Of a stretch of DNA of 37,717 bases, positions 20,345 through 29,061 are shown piece after piece. The stretch is from a virus. A model generated the notes under the pieces. The model was given only the letters and a program-made list of their open reading frames with translations, was not told the DNA's origin and did not search any database. Each line of letters begins with the position of its first letter. Position 1 is the first letter of the stretch. Where the stretch lies: positions 1-37,717 of the IMG/VR virus record IMGVR_UViG_3300042305_001267, one strand, 5' to 3'. The translations under genes were made by a program, and so were the position numbers.

Positions 20345-22209
20345 TATCTAGGACCCATGCAAATCACTGTAAAGTCTGAGTTAATAAGGTCTCCGACAGG
20401 TGTAGTTAAGCGCCTAAATTGTCCAGCTACGCTTGTTGCTGAGTTCATACTAGCAGCAGACGACGCCCGCTCTCCAGAAAGTGGTTGAAATACGCAAGAC
20501 GGAGTTGCGCTAAAAATACCAGATGCAATCGTTAGAGTGTAATTTCCAGTAGACCCGTTTGTCACGGAGGACAACCAAGAGCCAGACTGAGATGTGATGG
20601 TTGTGGGAGATGTAATCGTCGCCCGCTCCACCCGCTCCATACCCGAGCTATTCGAAGTGACGGAGCCTACGAGAAGCGGGGCCGGGAAGGATTGATCGAG
20701 TGCGATGATCGTCCATCGGATGAAGCTGTTTCCTGCCGCTGTCGAACCAGTGATGCGAACGTCCCCACTCTCTGCGGCACCTCTAATTTTTAGAGTAACC
20801 GGAGATGTTGAACTAGCGACCACTACTCCCTGCAGAGTTAAGGCAACATATTCGTTACCTGGGCTTGAAAACTGCGTATAGTTTAGTCCGGTAGTTCCGT
20901 CATAAAGTTCATAGGTAGCAGTGTTTCCGGCGACTGTTTTTAGGCCGGAAAAGTTTGCTAAAACTAGAAACCTCCCAGCGCGGGCCGGAGTAAATACGAC
21001 TCCTGGGAGTTTATCTGAACCACTTAGGGCCGAGGTTACCGTTCCAAAATTCCGGTTGGTCAACTCCGTAAATCCGCAGGTCGAGTCTGCGGGGAAATCA
21101 CCGATTGTTGCCGATGTTCTGCTATAGGTACAAGTGTTGTCATGATACCCGCTCCAAGACGCTGGAAGCGTATCCACTCGTGCGGCGGTTTCGGAGGAGG
21201 TGGGGAAGCGGTAGACCGAAATCTCAAAATCCCGCGTGTCGCCACGGATAGAGATCGCGTTAGTTCCGTTGCGGATAGCTTGAAGCTGAACGGTAATGTC
21301 AGACTGAGCCGCAGTGTAGCTCACAAATCCATAAAGAGAAGTCTGACCTGCGTCGCTTGCGGCGATTGCTCCTTGCGGAGAAAACCCGTTTGTTCCGTCA
21401 AAGAACCTTAGAGCGTATTCTTCAGACGCAGCGTTTTGCTTTTGGAAGAAATTAGTAACGTAAAAAGCATAGTTCCCAGGAGGTAGGTTTTGCAATCTAA
21501 CGCCTGGTACTTTTGTCGTAGGAGCCGAAACTCCTCCTGTTACAGTAGCAGTAGGGCAATCCGTATCTGCTGGAAAACTTGTGAACGAAGCCGCTGATGA
21601 CACACTCCATAAGCAGTTAGTCGTAGAGGTGTATCTAAGGGTCCCGTAAAGCGTGGCTTGCGAAACTTGAGAGAGGTTGTACTCATCAGCGCGAGCGATG
21701 ATGCAAGAGTCTACTTTAAGCGAAGGCTCGTTGGCGGTTGATCGAAGCTGAAGACCCATAGCCCCACTTGTCGGAGCGATGAAGTTAGCAGTCACTCGTG
21801 GAGACGCCGTCGTGCTAGAAGTGATCGAAGTAGTTCCCTGAGCTACACCCGCAACGAGGGGCTCGAGCACATGCGTACAAGTACCAGTCGCGCACCTTAC
21901 CTGGCAGCTCGCTACTGCGTTTTGACCTTTAAGCCATTCAGGAACTGTAAACGCCACCGAGAGAGTTTCGTTAGAGGCTCCTGCATCCCAAACGAAAGAA
22001 GCGTTACCGGCGATAGGCGTGGAGTTCGACGCTGTGAATGACCCCGTGGACACCGCCCATCCAGACTTTCCGTTCTCTGCCCCAGGATTCTGGATTGCAT
22101 TCCTCGTGACGATCGTCGCGCGGTCTGGTTCTGAGATCGCTCCCAGTGCGACTTGCGCAATGGTAATAGCAGGAATCAATAAAGTCTTAATAAACATATT
22201 CTTAGCCAT
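20344..22209 (-). CDS. Large fibre/adhesin protein with secretion-like N-terminus, 621 aa
   Basis: The N-terminus (MAKNMFIKTLLIPAITIAQV) looks like a signal or membrane anchor, uncommon for a virion protein. Residues 38-170 resemble a carbohydrate-binding jelly roll (NPGAENGKSGWAVSTGSF, SFVWDAGASNETLSVAF). Two paralogous domains follow at about 197-336 and 358-505. Each opens with C...FPADxxC (C199/C218 and C360/C378) and contains LPGV and F/YDGT(N/T)G motifs, which suggests disulfide-stabilised units. The C-terminal 100 residues are another beta domain with cysteines. Likely a receptor or glycan-binding adhesin. Confidence 0.65.
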   Translation of the reverse strand: MAKNMFIKTLLIPAITIAQVALGAISEPDRATIVTRNAIQNPGAENGKSGWAVSTGSFTASNSTPIAGNASFVWDAGASNETLSVAFTVPEWLKGQNAVASCQVRCATGTCTHVLEPLVAGVAQGTTSITSSTTASPRVTANFIAPTSGAMGLQLRSTANEPSLKVDSCIIARADEYNLSQVSQATLYGTLRYTSTTNCLWSVSSAASFTSFPADTDCPTATVTGGVSAPTTKVPGVRLQNLPPGNYAFYVTNFFQKQNAASEEYALRFFDGTNGFSPQGAIAASDAGQTSLYGFVSYTAAQSDITVQLQAIRNGTNAISIRGDTRDFEISVYRFPTSSETAARVDTLPASWSGYHDNTCTYSRTSATIGDFPADSTCGFTELTNRNFGTVTSALSGSDKLPGVVFTPARAGRFLVLANFSGLKTVAGNTATYELYDGTTGLNYTQFSSPGNEYVALTLQGVVVASSTSPVTLKIRGAAESGDVRITGSTAAGNSFIRWTIIALDQSFPAPLLVGSVTSNSSGMERVERATITSPTTITSQSGSWLSSVTNGSTGNYTLTIASGIFSATPSCVFQPLSGERASSAASMNSATSVAGQFRRLTTPVGDLINSDFTVICMGPR

Positions 22210-22894
22210 TGAGAATCACCTCAGCCCCGTAGACCGGGACGTATAGAGGACCCGTTGAAGTATCGGTCCCACGAGTTAATCGAGTCATGATCTGACCGCT
22301 GATAGACACGGAGTTAATCTGCCCCGTGGCGGAAGTGATATCAAACTCCACGGTCTGGTTTTTATTCTGTGTCGATCCAGAGAGAGTCACTGCGGAGTTA
22401 GTCGACGTGCGTTGATTGGTCGTCGTAGTAACCAAGTCAGAGTCGCGGATGAGTGTTGCGACGGTCTGCATAAGCGCAGTTCCGCTGGTATCGGCGGAGT
22501 TAAACTTAATACGAACCTTCACCTGGTCGCCCGCTGTGTAAGTACTAGGTACGTTCACTAGGGTGTAAAGGCTCTGCCCTAATCCGGCTTCAAACACGTA
22601 ATGGAGCACGTTGTTAATCAGCGTCGTAGTGGGAGCGTTCTCTGCTTCCGTCCACGAGAGAGAAGAGCCCCCGCCGCCGCCAGTAACGGGAGCGACGATC
22701 ACCCATGCCCCATTGATGTAGGCCCTAATCGTGTCGGCTGTGGTGTTGTAGTAAATATCACCGTCGGCTGCTGTGCCTTCTGCCGAAACAAACGCAGCGT
22801 CCGAAGCGTAGGTCTTTAGTCCGTTCGCTTGTACCCCACCGACCGTAGGCTCTGTGGCCGAGGTAAACCCATCACTGAAATCTAGAATTCTCAT
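22202..22894 (-). CDS. Tail fibre-like protein, 230 aa
   Basis: An N-terminal adaptor-like domain (residues 1-70, ending DIYYNTTADTIRAYINGAWV, a motif typical of fibre attachment domains) is joined by a GGGGG linker to a beta-sandwich domain (LSWTEAENAPTTTLINNVLHY, VKVRIKFNSADTSG, VYGAEVILNG). Virion fibre or baseplate-attached protein. It overlaps both neighbours by 4-8 bp. Confidence 0.68.
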   Translation of the reverse strand: MRILDFSDGFTSATEPTVGGVQANGLKTYASDAAFVSAEGTAADGDIYYNTTADTIRAYINGAWVIVAPVTGGGGGSSLSWTEAENAPTTTLINNVLHYVFEAGLGQSLYTLVNVPSTYTAGDQVKVRIKFNSADTSGTALMQTVATLIRDSDLVTTTTNQRTSTNSAVTLSGSTQNKNQTVEFDITSATGQINSVSISGQIMTRLTRGTDTSTGPLYVPVYGAEVILNG

Positions 22895-23319
22895 CTCACC
22901 CTCGTGGATTTAGCCCAGACTTCCAAGTCTAGGGGTGCTGCCAGAGCAGAGCTCGGCGTGTATTCGGTGTCGTACTTTCGGAGGTCGAAGTCATTGCACC
23001 ACCCGATATAGGCCGACTCATTGAAGCTATAACCCGAACTGTTTAAATAAACCCTATACTGTTCATTTTTCTTAAGACTGCACTGGATTAGGAACCGCAC
23101 ATAGCCGTGATAAAAGTTCCCCGACGGGATAGCGGAGATCAAAACGGTGTCCGAGACGGCAATGGATCTGCCGTTTAGGTCCGCGACCCTCACGCTAAGC
23201 GAGCCCTCCGGGGAGTTGTGGCGGTACAGATGAATGCGAATCGCCTCGACGAGAGTGTTGGCCTTAGGTCTCACGACCTGGAAAAGCTCACTTTCGAGTT
23301 CGGCGACGCAGAGTTTCAA
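22891..23319 (-). CDS. Tail-associated hypothetical protein, 142 aa
   Basis: A beta-rich protein beginning MKLCVAELESELFQV, with NTLVEAIRIHLYRHN, SLSVRVADLNGRSIAVSDTV and YHGYVRFLIQCSLKKNEQYRVYLN. The pattern resembles a carbohydrate-binding or discoidin-like sandwich. It is embedded between the distal tail and fibre genes, so it is probably a virion component. Family not recognised. Confidence 0.6.
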   Translation of the reverse strand: MKLCVAELESELFQVVRPKANTLVEAIRIHLYRHNSPEGSLSVRVADLNGRSIAVSDTVLISAIPSGNFYHGYVRFLIQCSLKKNEQYRVYLNSSGYSFNESAYIGWCNDFDLRKYDTEYTPSSALAAPLDLEVWAKSTRVR

Positions 23320-24440
23320 GGGATCTCCCTCACCTGGAGCCCCGAGTTAAAGTAGTTGTATACCTGGTGTGAGTACGAGTTCGACCCTGAGAGCTTCCCG
23401 TAAATCGCCATGCGGTCCTTATCGAAAAGGGCCTCGGCGGAGTCGAGCACCACACAGATAGGGGTCACGTTACCCACCCGGTTATAAACCTCTTGTAGGG
23501 TCTTCACGTCCACGTATGGGAGGGCGGTGTAGTCAAACGACCCCGAGAGCATGATCGGATAGATATCCGCATACTCGTGGCCGTAGGGGGTTTCCTGAAC
23601 CTTTGACCTATCTTCGTACGAGATAGAGAACCCGTTATCAGGAGCCCGAGATAATTGCGTGGCCTTCCCAAGGATGACCTTGGAGAGTTCCACGTACAGG
23701 TTCGGGTTTGCGGGATCAACCACGTTGACCCTCCAGTAACGGTGGGACTGTGCAGTAGTCCAGAAATAGGAATACACCTCAGGAGTCTCGTCAAACGTAA
23801 GGGTTACGTCGACGGAAGGAGAGCCCCAAGAGTCCGTAGCGTTGGCTTGGATCTTTACTACTGCCGCCGTGGTGAGCTTAGCCCCGTCGATCTTATCGAA
23901 TACGAGAACACACGAATCAATCTCGGTAGCGGTCTGGAGATCAAACGTCACCCACTCCTCAGTGTGAAGAGCGATCGAGGGACCTGTGTAAGTCGTGGCT
24001 CCCGTGAAGTCAGAAGACCCAAACCCTAACACGCTACGAGCGGAGGTTGCGGCATTCGTCCCTGTAGAGAACAGGATCGATAAGAACGCGCCAGAGGTAG
24101 CGATGGTCCACTTCCCCGTTGCCGAAGACCTAGAGACGGTGATCGTATCCGCACCGTTCACAGCTTCCATCTGAGTCTTAATCTCAGCGGCTAAAGTAGC
24201 GGCGGTGTAGGTAGCCGCCGTGAGAGTAGCGGTGAGTTCTGGACCCCCTCCACTCTCTTTAAAATTGATCTTATTATTTGATGCAGTGATGACGTAGTTC
24301 CCAGACGAGCGCCACACAGCCGATCGCTGTTCTCTCTTTACGTTTGCTACAGGAAAGGAAGAGTCCGACGAGGACGCGGTAACGTCCGTCTCATCTCTTT
24401 GGGTCATGATGTCGTCGATGATTCTAAACTCTACGCTCAC
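23316..24440 (-). CDS. Distal tail / tail-tip structural protein, 374 aa
   Basis: The first gene after the tape measure, where the distal tail protein is normally found. Residues 46-156 form an inserted domain (KINFKESGG, TYTAATLAAEIKTQMEA, ATGKWTIATSG, VLGFGSSDFTGATTYT) that also occurs in the tail-tube protein of this phage. Residues about 165-255 resemble a discoidin/F5-F8-like sandwich (WVTFDLQTATEIDSCVLV, YWRVNVVDPANPNLYVELSKV). The C-terminal part has LSGSFDYTALPYVDVKTL. Confidence 0.68.
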   Translation of the reverse strand: MSVEFRIIDDIMTQRDETDVTASSSDSSFPVANVKREQRSAVWRSSGNYVITASNNKINFKESGGGPELTATLTAATYTAATLAAEIKTQMEAVNGADTITVSRSSATGKWTIATSGAFLSILFSTGTNAATSARSVLGFGSSDFTGATTYTGPSIALHTEEWVTFDLQTATEIDSCVLVFDKIDGAKLTTAAVVKIQANATDSWGSPSVDVTLTFDETPEVYSYFWTTAQSHRYWRVNVVDPANPNLYVELSKVILGKATQLSRAPDNGFSISYEDRSKVQETPYGHEYADIYPIMLSGSFDYTALPYVDVKTLQEVYNRVGNVTPICVVLDSAEALFDKDRMAIYGKLSGSNSYSHQVYNYFNSGLQVREIP

Positions 24441-26512
24441 GCGAACGACCTCCCGGAGTTAACGCCATCTCGCAGGACGTTGAAGACTTCCTTCTCGCCG
24501 ATGTTCACGGTGATCTGATTCTCGAGCCCATCGAGACGGTTCACGATCATCATGAGAATCTCATTTGACCCACCGCCACCGTTCGACATGAACTGCTTAA
24601 GGTCCTTATTCTGCTCCACGGATAGGACACGTTCACCGGAAGAAAGGTTCGCAGGGAAAGTATCATTCCTAAACCCTGGCGGGACTTCGGTAATCCCAGT
24701 AGCGAGGTTAGTCGCTGCGATGTTTGAGATGTTCACAGCGGAAGCAGCAGCAGCGGCTGCGGCGAAGATGGCGCCTAAGATAGGACCACCGATACCAGCC
24801 CCCACTTTGTACGCGCCCTGTGCTGCGGCGTATCCGTCAATTGCAGCCTGAGCAATAGCAGCAGCCTTACCGATAGCGAACAGCTCTGCCGACTGAGTCT
24901 TCTGAAGTGCGGAGAGGTTCCCAAAGAATTGGGAGAAACCCTTGAGACGAGCCTGAGAGAGCTGCTCTTCCTGTGCGTTACGTTTCTTTAGGAGCTCGAG
25001 CTGCTGCCTTGAGCCCTCTTGCTCTTGGGCAATGATCGCGTCAACCTTCGCTTGGTTATCCGCAATCTTCTGAGCGTTAGCGAATGCGTCCGTCTCAGCG
25101 AGGAGGGCGTTCTCTGCGAGGAGCGCCTCTGCTTCCTTTTGTCTAAAAGTCTGCTGAGCTACGGCCAACGCATCGAGGAACGTCTGCTCTGTGATGAGAT
25201 CCTGAGCCCTAGCTTCTGCGAGAGCGACCGATTGCTGCGCTAGTTTCTCGGCTGGGTTCTCTCCCAAGAGAGACTTCGCAAGGTCGGTGCCCTGCTGACC
25301 TAGCTTCTTCTGTTCTTCGGAAAGTTCAACGAGAGCTGGGACGAGTCTGTTTTTAATTTGATCCGCAGCTGTCGCAGAATCTTTTCCGATCCCCTGGTCA
25401 ATCGCTCCACCGATATCGGCTACCGCGTCTCGGAACTTCCCTAGAGTCGTCTCTTTAGTGAACGCCTCGTCGATGCTCTTCGACGTGTCCATGATGCTGC
25501 TGTCCATTGCACCGAGGACGTTGTCGATCGTGTCTGAGACTCCACGAAGTGGTTCGAGTGCGATGAGAATCCCACGGATCGCAACCTGTATCCCTAGGCG
25601 GATAATGTTAAACGCTTGCTCAGTGGCTCGAGCGAGCTGATCGAGTACGCCTATAGTGATCCCTACGGACTTAACGAAAAGGCTTAGGCCCTCTCCCAGG
25701 GCTGTGGCGATCTGAGGCCCGTTGTCTTTGATCTGTCCAGTGAGTGAAACGATTACGGCTTGAACGGCGTTGATACCGTTCACAAAAGCCTGGTTTCCTA
25801 CAATGGTTTTCCCGAGCTCTTCCTGAAGATTCCCGAAAGAGTTTGATAACCTAGTCTGCGCTCCTGCGAACGTCTGAGACTTTGCTTCCGCCGCACCCTG
25901 GAATCTCTCAAGAGCTTTTAAAGTGTTCGCGTAAGTCTCGGCGTCGGTGTTGCCCTTCTTAATCTCAATTCCTAGCTTACCGAACGCGGCTACGTTACCG
26001 TTTGCGGCTTTTGCGACGAGAGTGGCTGCTTGCTCTAGATCAATCCCAAGAGCTGCGGCGAGGTCGGCTGCTGAACTTGTTGCGGTCTTTAATCCCTCAC
26101 CAGAGAGACGGGTCAGCGTCCCGATGAGAGCGCCAGACTTGATGATCGCCTCATCTTCAAAAGAAGTGATTTGAGATAAGCCGTCTGCAAAATCACTAAA
26201 GCTTTTGGTCGACTCTTTTACGTTCTTATCGGTGTCGGAGATCGCAAACGCGAAAGCGGCCTGTGCTTCTTCCGCTTCCTTAGCTGCGTCAATACCAGCG
26301 GCGAATTGTCCGACTACCGCACCGAGGGCCTGGCCTAGGAGTTTAATCCCCTCGACAGCGATGGCCGCGCCGAACGCTCCCTTGAACACATCCAAGGAAC
26401 CGATCTTCTTAAAGGCTCCCTCTAAACCTTTGACCTCCGCCTGGACCTGCTTCAGAGGTCCGGTAGGGTCTTTTCCGTAATTGATTCTAAGGTTTAGATT
26501 TATGTCGGCCAT
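24437..26512 (-). CDS. Tail tape measure protein
   Basis: 691 aa. The early part (GLEGAFKKIGSLDVFKGAFG) leads into hydrophobic segments (about 40-75 and 290-320) and a long coiled region (LAQQSVALAEARAQDLITEQ, DNQAKVDAIIAQEQEGSRQQ). A second hydrophobic block rich in A/G follows (GIGGPILGAIFAAAAAAASA), then an NLSSGERVLSVEQNKDLKQF end, as in many tape measures. At about 1.5 angstrom per residue it would specify a tail near 100 nm. It directly follows the frameshifted chaperone genes. Confidence 0.93.
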   Translation of the reverse strand: MADINLNLRINYGKDPTGPLKQVQAEVKGLEGAFKKIGSLDVFKGAFGAAIAVEGIKLLGQALGAVVGQFAAGIDAAKEAEEAQAAFAFAISDTDKNVKESTKSFSDFADGLSQITSFEDEAIIKSGALIGTLTRLSGEGLKTATSSAADLAAALGIDLEQAATLVAKAANGNVAAFGKLGIEIKKGNTDAETYANTLKALERFQGAAEAKSQTFAGAQTRLSNSFGNLQEELGKTIVGNQAFVNGINAVQAVIVSLTGQIKDNGPQIATALGEGLSLFVKSVGITIGVLDQLARATEQAFNIIRLGIQVAIRGILIALEPLRGVSDTIDNVLGAMDSSIMDTSKSIDEAFTKETTLGKFRDAVADIGGAIDQGIGKDSATAADQIKNRLVPALVELSEEQKKLGQQGTDLAKSLLGENPAEKLAQQSVALAEARAQDLITEQTFLDALAVAQQTFRQKEAEALLAENALLAETDAFANAQKIADNQAKVDAIIAQEQEGSRQQLELLKKRNAQEEQLSQARLKGFSQFFGNLSALQKTQSAELFAIGKAAAIAQAAIDGYAAAQGAYKVGAGIGGPILGAIFAAAAAAASAVNISNIAATNLATGITEVPPGFRNDTFPANLSSGERVLSVEQNKDLKQFMSNGGGGSNEILMMIVNRLDGLENQITVNIGEKEVFNVLRDGVNSGRSFA

Positions 26513-27058
26513 TCCGTTGGCTTCGCCTTACCTTGTCATTCTCTAGCCGTTTGATCTCGCTCTCGATTAGTATAAACGCCTCACTGCTCAAGTCATCCAG
26601 ACTCTCACCCTGAAACGTGAACCCTAAATCTTTAAGGCTCTTATGAGCCATGTACGCCTCGAGGTATGGATAGGTTTCATTCATCCCATCCGTCCCGAGA
26701 TACGCCCACTTAACCTGCTGCTTTAGGGCGTCCCTTGAGACTTTCCCAGCGTCTCCCCCTTAAGGAATTCCGCCGAGAGATTACTGATTAGCACCGACCC
26801 CTCGTTGTAGAATCCAAGCTCTGAGAGATCCTTAAACACCTGACCCGTGGCCTTGTGTGTAATCTCACAACCCGTCACGTTCTCCAGCATCACCTCGACT
26901 TGACGCGCCATAGCCTCGAAGCTATCGGAGCTATTAGCGTCGGACATGATCACCCGAATCTTCGCCAAGAGCCGAAGCCTCTCGGGATACGAGAGGAGTT
27001 TGGTTTCTACGAATCCAGAAAAGTGCTCGTCTTCAATTGTGTATTTTTTGGTCTTCAT
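26487..27058 (-). CDS. Tail assembly chaperone, frameshift product (GT-like)
   Basis: The second chaperone frame has no need of its own start. It is open from 26759, overlaps the end of the first chaperone, and joins it at the slippery heptamer GGGAAAG (26741-26747). A -1 shift after the AAG codon gives a 190-aa product whose extension reads VSRDALKQQVKWAYLG and continues through MNETYPYLEAYMAH to the stop at 26487. The tape-measure gene starts 26 bp before its end. In lambda the corresponding gpGT is needed to recruit tape measure and tail tube; the same is expected here. Confidence 0.82.
26723..27058 (-). CDS. Tail assembly chaperone (G-like)
   Basis: The unshifted product, 111 aa from the ATG at 27058 (a TTG two codons earlier is also in frame). 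It is a helical, acidic protein (KYTIEDEHFSGFVETKLLSYPERL, SDSFEAMARQVEVMLEN). It lies directly between tail tube and tape measure, as tail chaperones do. Its last codons are CTG GGA AAG, containing the slippery sequence. In lambda the G:GT ratio is set by low-efficiency slippage. Confidence 0.85.
   Translation of the reverse strand: MKTKKYTIEDEHFSGFVETKLLSYPERLRLLAKIRVIMSDANSSDSFEAMARQVEVMLENVTGCEITHKATGQVFKDLSELGFYNEGSVLISNLSAEFLKGETLGKSQGTP
26741..26747 (-). promoter_or_regulatory. Programmed -1 ribosomal frameshift site GGGAAAG
   Basis: The heptamer is read in the zero frame as (CT)G GGA AAG, the X XXY YYZ form, and is the same heptamer lambda uses between G and T. The -1 frame is open for the 6 codons upstream of it and the 84 codons downstream. 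No obvious stimulatory stem is seen nearby. Confidence 0.85.
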
Positions 27059-27069
27059 GACCAAAGACG

Positions 27070-28599
27070 CTACACGAAGTTGAAGAAAACTTCACCCTCA
27101 CCAGAGGAAGTGTAACCGCTCAGTGTCATGGTGAGTGCGACCACTCCGTCGGCGTCGATCACTTCGATAGAGGAGATCGTGCACTTCGGAATGTACACAC
27201 AGAAGCACTTACCAGCGACCCAGTTCCCACCGGACTTAACACCACCGGCATACATGAAGCGGGTCTCTTCGTTGTTACGGAAGCGGCGGAACTTCTCGGC
27301 TTCGTATGGATCGAGAGTCGCTTGGAGCTCAACCGATACAGAGCGGGAGTTGATGACCTTTTCCTTGATCCCAGACTCTTGGCAGATCGAAGGCACATCC
27401 ACGATCTCGTTAGAGACGGTCATCGATACCGACGAAGGATGGAAGCAGACGTTGTCCGCGAAGTCTCCGAGGTACACGTCGTGGTTCTTAGCTGCGATCG
27501 GGTCTTGACCATCCAGAGCGGGAGTCTGAGGAGAGGTCAGCGTCTGAGCGTTGTCCGAGGTATAACCCGTCGTCGCCGCTGTTCCAGTGTCGTTTGCCGC
27601 AGTGAGGAACCCGATCTTATCGCCGATGGTATTCGCAGCGTTTACGCCAGTATTCCAGAGGAGCGAAAGAACCGTGCCAGTGCACTTGATGTTGAACTTA
27701 CCCGTGCTGTCTGAATAAGTGACCGTGTAGACTTCCGTCGACGCCGTGTTGTTCATCGCGTCTTGAAGAGCAGTCGCCAGTTCATGTGGGTCGCGGTAGA
27801 ACTTAGCGGGGATAGAAGCGGCGAACGTGCCGTCGTCATCAGTGAAGTCAATGAAGCGGTCAGCCGAGGTAATTTCAATCGGGTCCCAGAAGAACGAGGA
27901 GCCGTTCATCGAGAAGCTCATGTTGATGAGCTCACCGGCTGAAGCCTCAAACGTCATCTCAGAAACGCGAGCACCGGCCATGGCTTGAACCACGGCACCA
28001 TTTCCACGGTAGTCCCAAATGGAGAGGGTGGGGTGACCGTCGTCGGAAGGCTTGTACAGAACCGCGCGTCCGAGGTCTACACCGGTCCCAGGAGCGCCTG
28101 GAAGGTTAAAGCCCAAGGTCAGGTCGTTACCCGAAATGGATTCAATAGGGCGGATCGAGTAGCCGTTAGACGAGTCTTTGATGAGGAGTGCCTCACCGCG
28201 CTCGAACGTAGCACCTTCGCCCGTGTCGACTTTAACGACGGCGGCAGCCAATGCGGTGCCTGCGGTGGAAGCAGCGACGGTGTTGTATTGCGTAGAGGCC
28301 ACCGACTTATCGCCCATGACGCCCTTCATGAGGAGGTCGATCTCTGGCTCCGTGCCTTCCGTACCCGAGTGGTAGCAGTAGTGGGAGAGGGACGCCTCAG
28401 GGGACTCGAGTCCGAGGATCGTCTTAGATGCTGCGATAGAAGCCTTGAACTCGGCGTTCTCGAGCGTCTCGAAAGCAGGGGTGAGGGTCAGGCCGTCTTG
28501 TACGGCGACGTATTCCCCAGCCGCGCTAGGAGCCTTCAACGTCCCTTCGGTGGTCTCTTCAACGATCGCGACTCGTGTCTTGCGTGTACTCTCGGCCAT
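27070..28599 (-). CDS. Tail tube protein with inserted domain
   Basis: A 509-aa major tail protein, longer than typical. The N-terminus (RKTRVAIVEETTEGTLKAPSAAG) and the C-terminus (ISSIEVIDADGVVALTMTLSGYTS) are characteristic of tail tube proteins. Residues 245-354 (FIDFTDDDGTFAASIP to TTGYTSDNAQTL) form an insertion homologous in pattern to residues 46-156 of the 374-aa tail-tip protein, probably surface-exposed. Good Shine-Dalgarno TAGGAGATAA. It precedes the frameshifted chaperone genes. Confidence 0.85.
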   Translation of the reverse strand: MAESTRKTRVAIVEETTEGTLKAPSAAGEYVAVQDGLTLTPAFETLENAEFKASIAASKTILGLESPEASLSHYCYHSGTEGTEPEIDLLMKGVMGDKSVASTQYNTVAASTAGTALAAAVVKVDTGEGATFERGEALLIKDSSNGYSIRPIESISGNDLTLGFNLPGAPGTGVDLGRAVLYKPSDDGHPTLSIWDYRGNGAVVQAMAGARVSEMTFEASAGELINMSFSMNGSSFFWDPIEITSADRFIDFTDDDGTFAASIPAKFYRDPHELATALQDAMNNTASTEVYTVTYSDSTGKFNIKCTGTVLSLLWNTGVNAANTIGDKIGFLTAANDTGTAATTGYTSDNAQTLTSPQTPALDGQDPIAAKNHDVYLGDFADNVCFHPSSVSMTVSNEIVDVPSICQESGIKEKVINSRSVSVELQATLDPYEAEKFRRFRNNEETRFMYAGGVKSGGNWVAGKCFCVYIPKCTISSIEVIDADGVVALTMTLSGYTSSGEGEVFFNFV

Positions 28600-28611
28600 G
28601 TGCGTTATCTC

Positions 28612-29061
28612 CTAGATTGTTTCGAGGTGTTCTACTGAGAATGTGGCTCTTAAAACGAGGAAGTTATCCTTCTCCCCGAACACTTGCTCAACACCACCGT
28701 CTGAAGTGAAGTTTACTACTCCGAGAGCGCCCGGCAAGGCGGTGTTATCGCAAAAATCTCTAATCAATAAAATCAGGTCCTCGAAGAGTTCCTTTTCGAC
28801 GGAAGCCTTAGCCTCTACGTCGGACTCCTTAGCGTAGAACTTCCTCGATAGGACGATCTCGAAATCTCTCCCAATGGAGATGCGGCAGGAGAGCTCACGG
28901 TTAGTGTTCGTCCCACTCCCCAAGGCAATCCCCCAGCCCTGGCGGATCAACCCCTCAGGGTTCTGCTCCACGTTGTAGGGGTTAACGATACGAGTGTGTG
29001 ACGGGAGTACCACCCCGATCCTAGTCACAATCGCATCGTAGAGATCCGAGAAGTTACTCAT
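28612..29061 (-). CDS. Tail terminator / head-tail joining protein, 149 aa
   Basis: MSNFSDLYDAIVTRIGVVLPSHTRIVNPYN, then a middle strand pair (RELSCRISIGRDFEIVLSRKF) and FEDLILLIRDFCDN fit the alpha/beta layout of tail-terminator proteins (gpU-like). Position immediately upstream of the tail tube also fits. It overlaps the upstream gene by 4 bp. Confidence 0.68.
   Translation of the reverse strand: MSNFSDLYDAIVTRIGVVLPSHTRIVNPYNVEQNPEGLIRQGWGIALGSGTNTNRELSCRISIGRDFEIVLSRKFYAKESDVEAKASVEKELFEDLILLIRDFCDNTALPGALGVVNFTSDGGVEQVFGEKDNFLVLRATFSVEHLETI

Noticed and set aside
26487-26684. Independent 65-aa gene upstream of the tape measure
   Set aside because: The frame is open back across the end of the first chaperone to the GGGAAAG heptamer, so it is better explained as the extension of a frameshift product.
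27985-28638. Plus-strand frame of 217 codons
   Set aside because: It lies entirely opposite the tail tube gene, is rich in R, V and G as an antisense shadow, and has no Shine-Dalgarno or homologous pattern.
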